Assembly (NCBI GenBank): GCA_964384675.1
Contig: CAYLNK010000199.1
Coordinates: 1-12,311 of the forward strand
Source of the DNA: CAYLNK01 sp964384675
Lineage (GTDB): Bacteria > Acidobacteriota > Thermoanaerobaculia > UBA5066
Length of the DNA stretch: 12,311 nucleotides
Direction of reading: 5' to 3'
Shown in pieces: positions 1 to 11,483 of this stretch. The translations under genes and the position numbers were made by a program. Numbering within the stretch: the stretch's first letter is position 1; each line of letters opens with the position of its first letter. The notes beneath the pieces are model-generated. The model was not told the DNA's origin, did not search any database, and saw nothing but the letters and a program-made list of their open reading frames with translations.

Positions 1-1578
1 GCGCAGTTGCGCCAGACACCGCTCTGGCCGCCAGAAGGCGAGGCCCGCGCCGGTGCGTGCCGCCCAGCGCGCCTTCAGGGGCTCGTGAGAGTCGGGCGTC
101 GCGACGCCCGACCAGCGCAGGAGGCTCTCCATCGGATCGCGTGTGCCGTAGAGCGGACGGAGCGCCGGCTGCGCCAGCGTCACGAGGCCGGCCCGCGGCT
201 CGAAGTCGGCCCACCGCTCGAGCCGGTGCGGTGCGGCGGCGACCGCGCCGCAGGCGGCAGCCGTGGCGGTCGGACGGTCGGTGATCGCGACCGAGAGGGG
301 CAGCCGCGCGAGCGCCTTGGCGAAGGCGTCGCCGCCGGGAAGCTGGTCGACGGGATCGAGGTCGAGGACGAAGACGGCGCCCGCCGCGCCCGACTCGACG
401 TCCGCCACGAACGCGGCGAGGTTCCGGTCGAGCCCGCGCCTCACCAGGGAGGGGCGCGCCACGTCGAGGGTCTTCCCCTCGTTCCCGAGGAGCCGGTTCA
501 GGAGGGCCACCGCGAGCTGCTCGCCCGGGTCGTTGGCCGCGCTGACGACGAGCGACCGTCCCCTCTTCGCGAGGAGCTCGACGGCAAGCGCCTCGGCGCG
601 GGCCGGCGCCGGCGGCTCGGGGATCGTCCCCAGCGCCGAGACCACCGCCGCGGCGTCCGTCTCGCGGGCGACACGGCCCGCCAGGAAGAGCGCGAGCCGG
701 CGCCGTTCGGCAGCCGTGGCGCTCCACCGCTCGTCGGCGGCGGCGCCCGTGAGTGAAAGTGAGCCCTCGATCTGGACCAAGCGAGGCGCGCCACGCTTTT
801 CCGATTCGCGGCGCCGGGCCGCCCACGCCTGCGTGTGCGCGACGGGCTCCGGTCCGGTCGCCAGGAGGTCGCCGCCGAGGGAGACCACCAGGTCGGCTGC
901 CTCGAGGTCGAGCGCCGGCGCCAGGGGGCGCCCGGTCAGCGCCTCGTACGCCTCGAGGAGCGCCGAGGAGGAGGAGGCGCCCGGATCGTGCTCCACCAGG
1001 ACGCCGCCGTACGGCGCGAGGAAGGCGGCGATCGCCTCGCGCGCCGTCGGACCCGACACCGTCGGCGAGAGGACGTAGACCTTCCTTCCGGCCTTCCGCA
1101 CCTCGTCGAGACGGGCCGCCACGTGCGCGTCGAGCTCGGCGAACGTCGCCGGCTTCCCGGCGAGGGACGGGCCCTGCAGCCGGCCCGAGTCGTACAGGGC
1201 GCGAACGTCGGCCTGCCCGATCGCGCAGAGGCCGCCCTTCGAGAGCGGGTGGGCCGGGTGCCCTTCGAGCTTCACGGGGCGTCCGTCCAGCACGGACACC
1301 ATCAGCCCGCAGGCGGCGGGGCACGCCATGCACGTCGATGCGTAGTGCACCGGCACGCCGGGAGTGATTTCCTCGGGCGGGACGAGGTACGGCAGCGCGT
1401 GCCGCACCGGGGAGCGCTGGCAGGCAGACAGGGTGGCGGCGGCCCCGATGCCGAGGCCCTTCAGGAAGCCGCGGCGGCTCGCGGGCGGCAGGATCGTCTC
1501 CTCCCGCTCGGGCGAGGGAACGCCGGGCGAGAGGCCGGGCTCGATCCACGGGGTCGGGTGCTTCTTGCGTCGGCTCAT
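1..1578 (-). CDS. actB: ActB-like Tat-exported molybdopterin-oxidoreductase-fold Fe-S protein (3' end outside window)
   Basis: An open frame of 526 codons runs from ATG 1578 off the window edge, so the C-terminal part is missing. The N-terminus has a Tat motif SRRGFLK (residues 34-40), a hydrophobic stretch and a possible lipobox LSAC (Cys53). Then come PYLVPPEE and PGVPVHYAS, which I recognise from the ActB/QrcB group. Cys83, Cys86, Cys90 and Cys118 form a complete [4Fe-4S] motif of the molybdopterin oxidoreductase type. Residues 196-242, ending in DLVVSLGGDLLATG, match the ActB pattern of an aligned Rossmann-like domain. In alternative complex III, ActB joins this fold to a ferredoxin-like domain that passes electrons from quinol toward the ActA hemes; that second domain would lie beyond the window. 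An in-frame TGA (the actA stop) seven codons upstream fixes the start region. No clear ribosome binding site is seen. A Qrc-type or true molybdenum enzyme remains possible. Confidence 0.82.
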   Translation of the reverse strand, partial: MSRRKKHPTPWIEPGLSPGVPSPEREETILPPASRRGFLKGLGIGAAATLSACQRSPVRHALPYLVPPEEITPGVPVHYASTCMACPAACGLMVSVLDGRPVKLEGHPAHPLSKGGLCAIGQADVRALYDSGRLQGPSLAGKPATFAELDAHVAARLDEVRKAGRKVYVLSPTVSGPTAREAIAAFLAPYGGVLVEHDPGASSSSALLEAYEALTGRPLAPALDLEAADLVVSLGGDLLATGPEPVAHTQAWAARRRESEKRGAPRLVQIEGSLSLTGAAADERWSATAAERRRLALFLAGRVARETDAAAVVSALGTIPEPPAPARAEALAVELLAKRGRSLVVSAANDPGEQLAVALLNRLLGNEGKTLDVARPSLVRRGLDRNLAAFVADVESGAAGAVFVLDLDPVDQLPGGDAFAKALARLPLSVAITDRPTATAAACGAVAAAPHRLERWADFEPRAGLVTLAQPALRPLYGTRDPMESLLRWSGVATPDSHEPLKARWAARTGAGLAFWRPERCLAQLR

Positions 1579-1596
1579 CGCGTCATCTCGGAAGGC

Positions 1597-2190
1597 TCAG
1601 TGGTGGCAGACCGAGCAGTCGGTCAGCCGGTTGGCGCGCGTCATCGGCGCGGTGCCGGGCGGGTACGCCTCCTCGTGCGGCGCGTTGAGCGCCGCAACGG
1701 CGGCCCGTTCGGCGGCCTTCGGCCAGCTGCGCCGGTGGCAGTCGAGGCACCAGCCCATCGTCAGCGTGTTCGCCTGTGTGACACGGCCCATCGTCTCGAC
1801 CGGTCCGTGGCACGTCTGGCATGCCACGCCCTTCTTCACGTGGATCGAGTGATTGAAGTAGGCGAAGTCCGGAAGACGGTGGATCCTCACCCACTCGATG
1901 GGGCGCCCCTCCGCGAGGGCCTTCTTCACCTTCATCACCTCGGGGTGGTCCTTCTGCACCTGCGTGTGGCAGTTCATGCAGATCGACGCGGACGGGATGC
2001 CGGCGTTCTGACCTCGCTCGGCGCCGTAGTGGCAGTACTGGCACGGGATCTTCAGCGCGCCCGCGTGGACGGCGTGCGAGTAGACGACCGGCTGGTTCGG
2101 GGAGTAGCCCTGGTTCGTCGGCTCGCAGCCCGCGGCGAAGAGAACGGCGGCCGCGCCGGCGGCGATTCTCACGGCTCCGACGCGCTTCAC
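1597..2190 (-). CDS. actA: Pentaheme cytochrome c, ActA-like subunit of alternative complex III
   Basis: This 197-residue protein has five CxxCH heme c sites: CQYCH (50-54), CMNCH (71-75), CQTCH (124-128), CLDCH (148-152) and CSVCH (192-196). The segments IEWVRIHRLPDFAYFNHSIH and MGWCLDCHR are characteristic of the ActA subunit of alternative complex III, which is pentaheme and carries electrons at the periplasmic face. The N-terminus is a signal peptide ending in AAGC (Cys22), so it may be a lipoprotein, although the -4 residue Phe is not ideal. The start is GTG 2190, which overlaps the upstream transporter stop by four bases (GTGA) and places the signal peptide at residue 1; the frame continues upstream of it only as a shadow of that gene. 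The actB-like gene follows after 17 untranslated bases in the same frame. A related multiheme partner of Qrc or another Act-type complex is the alternative. Confidence 0.9.
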   Translation of the reverse strand: MKRVGAVRIAAGAAAVLFAAGCEPTNQGYSPNQPVVYSHAVHAGALKIPCQYCHYGAERGQNAGIPSASICMNCHTQVQKDHPEVMKVKKALAEGRPIEWVRIHRLPDFAYFNHSIHVKKGVACQTCHGPVETMGRVTQANTLTMGWCLDCHRRSWPKAAERAAVAALNAPHEEAYPPGTAPMTRANRLTDCSVCHH

Positions 2191-3542
2191 GACGGCCTCT
2201 CGCACCCGCGCCGGGTGTAGTAGTACCAGTTGATCCCGACGGCGATCACGTCGAACACGATCAGCCCCCAGAAGAAGGCGGCCGGCGAGCCGGTCCGCGA
2301 CATCGACATCCCGATGAGCGACGAGAAGAGGAACGGACCGTACGCGGCGACGGCCCCCGTCCAGCCGAGCACCTGCGCCCCCTGGCGCGGCGAGCCGGCG
2401 AAGATGATCGGGAACTGCCGGAACGTCGACGCGTTTCCGATCCCGCTGAAGAGGAACATCGCGAGCATCAGCCAGACGAAGACCGGGAACCCCGCGAGCG
2501 AGGTCGGCGCGAGGTAGCCGCCGAGGACCAGCGCGAGCGACGTGCCGATCATCCCGACGCCGGCGATCTGGGTCAGGATCGCGCCGCCGACGCGATCGGC
2601 CACGAAGCCGAACAGCACGCGCGACGTGGAGCCGACGAGCGGGCCGAGGAACGCGTACGTGAGCGGATCGGGCGCATCCGGGAACTTCCCGAACGAGGCC
2701 TTGATCATGAGCGGGAACGCGGCCGAGAGCCCCGAGAAGCTGCCGAACGTCATCAGGTAAGTGACCGTGCAGAACCAGGTGTGCTTGGTCTTGAAGATGT
2801 CGAGCTGCTCCCGGAACGACGCCTTCACCGGCACGCTCCGGAGCCCGACCGCGCAGAGGACGCCCATCAGGAGGAGGAAGGGCACGTAGAGGAGCGGCCC
2901 GTTCTGGAGCCAGATCTCCTTCGTCACGGCGCCCTTCTTGAAGACCTGCGGGCCGCCCGCGAGGCCGCCGAAGAGCGCGAAGCCGATGATCCACGGCGTC
3001 AGGAGCTGCGCCAGACTCACCCCGAAGTTCCCGACGCCGGCCTGGATCCCGAGCGCCGTCCCCTGGAGCCGCTTCGGGAAGAAGAGGCTCGTCGAGGGCA
3101 TGAACGACGAGAAGTCCCCGCCGCCGAAGCCGGCGAGGAGCGCGAAGACGACGAAGAACCAGAACGGCGTGTCGAGGTGCGACACCGCCCACGCCAGGCC
3201 GAAGCACGGCACCAGCTTCAGGAAGGTCGCCACCGTGACGACGTTCCTCGTCCCGAAGATCGGGACCAGGAACGTATGCAGGATCCGGAACGTCCCGCCG
3301 GCGAGGCCCGGCATCGCCGCGAGCCAGAAGAGCTGCATCGTCGTGAAGCGGAAGCCGACGTTCGGCAGCCGCACGACGAGCGCGCTGACGACGAACCAGG
3401 TGGCGAACGAGAGAACGAGGCTCGCCGTGGTCAGGACGAGAGTCCGCCAGGCGATCCGGCTCCCCTCCTCGGCCCAGAACGTCGCGCTTTCCGGCTCCCA
3501 GCGCGAGAGCCAGCCGCGGGAGGGCGTCACGGGCGCGCTCAC
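2187..3542 (-). CDS. narK2: NarK-family nitrate/nitrite transporter, E. coli NarK/NarU-like (type II)
   Basis: A 451-residue major facilitator protein with about 12 membrane spans. It resembles E. coli NarK: LPNVGFRFTTMQLF near residues 59-72, FSSFMPSTSLFFPKRLQG near 144-161, GVGNFGVS near 169-176 and the loop segment with WLQNGPLLYVPF. Arg86 (TFRIL) and Arg308 (TSRVL) line up with the two substrate-binding arginines R89 and R305 of E. coli NarK. Proteins of this group move nitrate in and nitrite out across the cytoplasmic membrane. The start is GTG 3542, which overlaps the previous transporter's TGA by four bases and has AGGAGG four bases upstream; longer open sequence upstream is only an overlap with that gene in another frame. 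It ends in GTGA, coupling it to the actA-like gene. Exact exchange mode (antiport or proton symport) cannot be read from the sequence. Confidence 0.9.
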   Translation of the reverse strand: MSAPVTPSRGWLSRWEPESATFWAEEGSRIAWRTLVLTTASLVLSFATWFVVSALVVRLPNVGFRFTTMQLFWLAAMPGLAGGTFRILHTFLVPIFGTRNVVTVATFLKLVPCFGLAWAVSHLDTPFWFFVVFALLAGFGGGDFSSFMPSTSLFFPKRLQGTALGIQAGVGNFGVSLAQLLTPWIIGFALFGGLAGGPQVFKKGAVTKEIWLQNGPLLYVPFLLLMGVLCAVGLRSVPVKASFREQLDIFKTKHTWFCTVTYLMTFGSFSGLSAAFPLMIKASFGKFPDAPDPLTYAFLGPLVGSTSRVLFGFVADRVGGAILTQIAGVGMIGTSLALVLGGYLAPTSLAGFPVFVWLMLAMFLFSGIGNASTFRQFPIIFAGSPRQGAQVLGWTGAVAAYGPFLFSSLIGMSMSRTGSPAAFFWGLIVFDVIAVGINWYYYTRRGCERPS

Positions 3543-5050
3543 CCGGCCTCCTCGAGGGTGTGGAGCGGATGCTCGATCTGCTGGGCCAGGTGCGGCGCGC
3601 GCTCCGCCATCATCCGGCGGATGACGTAGTGCATCCAGACGAGGCTGACCACGGACACGAAGCCGAAGAACATCCAGCACGTCGTCCAGAGGCCGGTCCC
3701 CTTCAGGAGGTAGCCGAAGGCGATCGGGCAGAAGAAGCCGCCCAGCCCACCGAGGACGCCGACGATCCCACCCACCACGCCGACCTCGCGCGGGAAGTAC
3801 TCCGGGATGTGCTTGTACACGGCCGCCTTCCCGATCCCCATGAGGATCCCGACCAGGAAGACGAGGAACGTGAAGATCCAGATGTTGGCCTGGAAGAAGA
3901 TGTGGGTGACGCCGCGGGCCAGGAGCTGCTTCTTGACGATGCGGTCACCCGGCGCCACCGCCGCCTCGTGCCAGAAGCCGAACGCCGGCCACACCAGGAG
4001 CTGCCGGTCGCTCACGCCCTTCTCCTCGGGCCGCACCCGGAGCGGGTAGCTCTTGCCGGACACCACGATCGACGAGCTCCCGACGGACTCGACCACGCCG
4101 GCGCCGCCCGCCATGACGCCCTCGCCCGGCGCGTAGATGTCCATCCGCGGCACCACCAGGAGGAGGCACGACACGGCGGTCCCGCCGAGCACCCAGTACA
4201 TGACGCTCCGCGCTCCGAAGCGGTCCGAGAGATAGCCGCCGAGCGCACGGATGAGTCCGGACGGGAGCGAGAAGACCGAGGCGAGGAGGCCCGCTGTCGC
4301 GACCGACGTCGCGTACGCGTTCACGTAGTACGGGATCAGCCAGCTCGCGAGCGCGACGAAGCCACCGAAGACGAGGAAGTAGTAGAGACCGAACCGCCAG
4401 ACGCGCATCACCTTCAGCGGCGCGAGCCGCTCGCGCAGGGTCAGCTCGTGGCCGTGCTCCACCTTCCGCGAGACCGTCAACGCCCAGAAGATGACCGCCA
4501 TCACGACCAGCGACAGGGCGTAGAGCCGCGGGAGCTGCCGCCACCCCTCCATCTGCGCCCCGTTCGAGGTGAGGAGCTTCAGGACGTGCGGCGCGCCGAG
4601 GCTCGTCGCCGCCGCGCCGGCGTTCCCCACGCCGAAGATCCCGAGCGCCGTTCCCTGCTGCTCCCGCGGGAAGAAGATCGACGTGTAGGCGATGCCGACG
4701 GCGAAACCCGTCCCGGCCAGGCCGAAGCCGAGGCCGCCGAGCGCGAAGCCGAGGAAGCTGTTGGCGTAGCTCGTGAAGTACGCCGCCACCGCCGACACCA
4801 GGAGGACGCCCACGAAGACGGGTCGTCCGCCCAGCTTGTCGGTCAGGACGCCCACCGGGAGCCGGAAGAGCGAGCCGGTGAGGATCGGGATCCCGATCAG
4901 CCAGCCCATCTCCGCCTTGTCGAACGCGAAGACGCGGTTGTCGACGAGGTACGTGATCAGGACCCCGTACATCGTCCAGACGGCGAAGCAGACGCCGAAC
5001 GCCAGCGTGTTCATCGTCAGGACCGTGAGGGCCTTGCCGCGCTCGCTCAC
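3539..5050 (-). CDS. narK1: NarK-family nitrate/nitrite transporter (type I) with a periplasmic insertion
   Basis: A 503-residue 12-span major facilitator protein of the NarK family, with the signature region FPREQQGTALGIFGVGNAGA (127-146) and a second one, FPREVGVVGGIVGVLGGLGG (419-438). Arg63 (SLFRLP) and Arg268 (GLIRALGG) sit at the two conserved substrate arginine positions. The DKLGGR and SDRFGAR loops are typical cytoplasmic MFS loops. It is longer than usual because about 85 residues (303-388) are inserted between the predicted spans 9 and 10, on the periplasmic side. The insertion includes GVVESVGSSSIVVSGK and VAPGDRIVKKQLLARG. Type I NarK proteins are generally taken as nitrate/proton symporters, so together with the next gene the operon holds one of each type. 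The start is GTG 5050, two bases after the narI stop, with a weak GAGAGG eight bases upstream. Confidence 0.9.
   Translation of the reverse strand: MSERGKALTVLTMNTLAFGVCFAVWTMYGVLITYLVDNRVFAFDKAEMGWLIGIPILTGSLFRLPVGVLTDKLGGRPVFVGVLLVSAVAAYFTSYANSFLGFALGGLGFGLAGTGFAVGIAYTSIFFPREQQGTALGIFGVGNAGAAATSLGAPHVLKLLTSNGAQMEGWRQLPRLYALSLVVMAVIFWALTVSRKVEHGHELTLRERLAPLKVMRVWRFGLYYFLVFGGFVALASWLIPYYVNAYATSVATAGLLASVFSLPSGLIRALGGYLSDRFGARSVMYWVLGGTAVSCLLLVVPRMDIYAPGEGVMAGGAGVVESVGSSSIVVSGKSYPLRVRPEEKGVSDRQLLVWPAFGFWHEAAVAPGDRIVKKQLLARGVTHIFFQANIWIFTFLVFLVGILMGIGKAAVYKHIPEYFPREVGVVGGIVGVLGGLGGFFCPIAFGYLLKGTGLWTTCWMFFGFVSVVSLVWMHYVIRRMMAERAPHLAQQIEHPLHTLEEAG
3547..3552 (-). promoter_or_regulatory. Ribosome binding site of the second narK gene
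   Basis: The minus strand reads AGGAGG four bases before GTG 3542, inside the last codons (Glu-Glu-Ala) of the preceding transporter gene. It is the strongest such site in the 3' half of the cluster and supports the GTGA-overlap start. Confidence 0.65.
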
Positions 5051-5052
5051 GG

Positions 5053-5724
5053 TCAGCGCCTCTCGCGGTTCCAGATCACGAGCTGGTTGGGCCGCCAGAG
5101 GTACGGGACAGGCGCGACGAGCGCGTGGACGAGACGCGTGAAGCTGAACGCCGCGAAGAGGACGAACGCGCCCACCACGTGCATCTGGGCCGGGAGCTTC
5201 AGGTCGACCATCCGCTGGATGTCGGGCTGGAAGCGGACGAGAGACCAGAGGTACGGGACGACCGTCTGCGTGTACCAGGCGCTCCCCCAGCGGAGCGCGA
5301 TCGCCACCCAGAGGCCGGTGACGATCTGGAACAGCAGGAGGACGTAGACGAGGAGGTCCGTCGGCGTCGTGTTCACCTGGAGGCGTGGCGTCGTGGCGCG
5401 CCTCACGATCAGACCGGCGAGGCCGAACAGCGTGAGGAGGGCCGCCGCGAGCGCGGTCGACTCGAGGAGGAAGAGGCGCACCGGCACCACGTTCCAGAGG
5501 GTCATCCCGCGCGGGAAGAGGAAGCCGACGAGGTGTCCGAAGAAGAGGGTCAGGATCCCGAGGTGGAACGGCACCGATCCCCAGAACAGGCCCTTCGTTT
5601 CCAGGAACTGCGACGAGAGGCTGCTGAACGTGAACGGGTCGCGCCGGTACCGCTGGATCGACACGAACAGGAAGAGCACGGCGGAGACGTACGGGAGCGC
5701 GGCGAAGAGGAGGACGTTAAGCAA
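5053..5724 (-). CDS. narI: Respiratory nitrate reductase gamma subunit NarI (diheme cytochrome b)
   Basis: This 223-residue membrane protein is the usual NarI size and has five predicted spans. It oxidises quinol and passes electrons through two b hemes to NarH. Likely heme b ligands are His54 (SVPFHLGIL), His64 (FFGHLVGF), His182 (QMHVVGAF) and His200 (RLVHALVAP), matching the four-histidine pattern of E. coli NarI (56, 66, 187, 205). The N-terminus MLNVLLFAALPYV aligns with the family start. The initiation codon is TTG at 5724, overlapping the 3' end of narJ by eight bases; a good GGAGG nine bases upstream supports it. NarI holds NarGH on the cytoplasmic face and, in the Thermus system, also partners the narC-type cytochrome. 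TTG may lower its translation relative to its neighbours, which is inference. Confidence 0.96.
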   Translation of the reverse strand: MLNVLLFAALPYVSAVLFLFVSIQRYRRDPFTFSSLSSQFLETKGLFWGSVPFHLGILTLFFGHLVGFLFPRGMTLWNVVPVRLFLLESTALAAALLTLFGLAGLIVRRATTPRLQVNTTPTDLLVYVLLLFQIVTGLWVAIALRWGSAWYTQTVVPYLWSLVRFQPDIQRMVDLKLPAQMHVVGAFVLFAAFSFTRLVHALVAPVPYLWRPNQLVIWNRERR

Positions 5725-6363
5725 GGGCGTCAGCCTCCAGGTCGATGTCGGTGACCCTTTCGGGCGGTGGGAGCGGCGTGCCGCCGCCGAGCGGCGCCAG
5801 GAGCTCCGGGAGCGCGCGGACGATCTCGGCCCACGGGTGGTCGACGTCCTTCAGCCCCTCGTTCATCCGTGTGAGCGAAGGCAGGAGGAGCGCATCGACG
5901 AAGGTCTCGCGGTCCTCCCCGGCCGGCAACGCGGCCAGGAGACGAAGGACGTTGGGCAGGTAGTCGGGCAGCTCCTCCCCCGGCACCATCCCGACCTTCC
6001 GCATCTCGGTGACGAGGCCGGAGAGGAGCGCGCCGCGCTGGTACGCCTCGCCGAAGAGGTGATACCCGACGTGGAGCGTGCAGACCGGGTGGAGGTCGAA
6101 GAGGCCCGAGTACCTCTCCTCGGCCACGCCCGGCGCCGCCTCGGCGAGCCAGCTCGACAGGTGCGAGAGGACGGCGCCCATGCGGACGTCGACGGCCGTG
6201 ACGGGTCCGACCGCCGCCAGGAGCCGCGCGGCGGAGGTGGAGTCCGGGTACTCGAGCGCATCCGCGACGGCGCGCAGGGAGATGCCGTCGGCCGTGTCGA
6301 TCGTGGCGGTCGTGGCGGTCGGGAGGGAGGTGGCGGCGCAGTCCATGTCGGCCCCCGCGCCCC

Positions 6364-6367
<4 letters not shown>
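5717..6367 (-). CDS. narJ: Nitrate reductase assembly chaperone NarJ
   Basis: A roughly 216-residue cytoplasmic chaperone of the NarJ/TorD family, needed for molybdenum cofactor insertion into NarG and for assembly of NarGH on NarI; it is not part of the final enzyme. Recognisable family features are an early LEYPD, the block YSGLFDLHPVCTLHVGYH followed by LFGEAYQRG, and ELPDYLPNVLRLLA. The start is uncertain. GTG 6367 overlaps the narH stop by four bases (GTGA), the same arrangement seen at other junctions here; ATG 6346 in the same frame is the alternative and shortens the protein by seven residues. Either start leaves an Ala/Thr-rich N-terminal extension of about 27-34 residues before the conserved part. 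The 3' end overlaps the narI start by eight bases. Confidence 0.93.
5734..5738 (-). promoter_or_regulatory. Ribosome binding site deciding the TTG start of narI
   Basis: The minus strand reads GGAGG nine bases before TTG 5724, within the last codons of narJ (Leu-Glu-Ala). Together with the family-typical N-terminus MLNVL it supports the TTG start. Confidence 0.7.
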
Positions 6368-7860
<1,493 letters not shown>

Positions 7861-7864
7861 CCTG

Positions 7865-7868
7865 CTCC

Positions 7869-7870
<2 letters not shown>
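7865..7870 (-). promoter_or_regulatory. Ribosome binding site of narH
   Basis: The minus strand reads TAAGGAG, where TAA is the narG stop codon, so the site shares bases with that stop. Spacing is four bases to ATG 7860 and seven to ATG 7857, which leaves the choice between the two adjacent start codons open. Confidence 0.75.

Positions 7871-11479
<3,609 letters not shown>

Positions 11480-11483
<4 letters not shown>

Noticed and set aside
955..985. Short GAG/GGA repeat tract in the actB-like gene
   Set aside because: It encodes a plain Ser run (202-205) and flanking residues in frame. Such runs are common in high-GC genes, and nothing indicates a functional repeat.
1576..1600. ActA-like and ActB-like genes in the same frame, separated by one TGA, suggesting a readthrough fusion or recoding
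   Set aside because: ActA and ActB are separate subunits in known complexes. The downstream protein has its own ATG and Tat signal, and there is no sign of a selenocysteine element. An ordinary stop is the simpler reading.
835..5754. Several plus-strand open frames of 200-600 codons opposite actB, actA and the transporters
   Set aside because: Their products are Arg/Glu/Ala/Pro-rich with no domain signature, and each lies opposite a gene with clear family motifs. They are composition artefacts of high GC.
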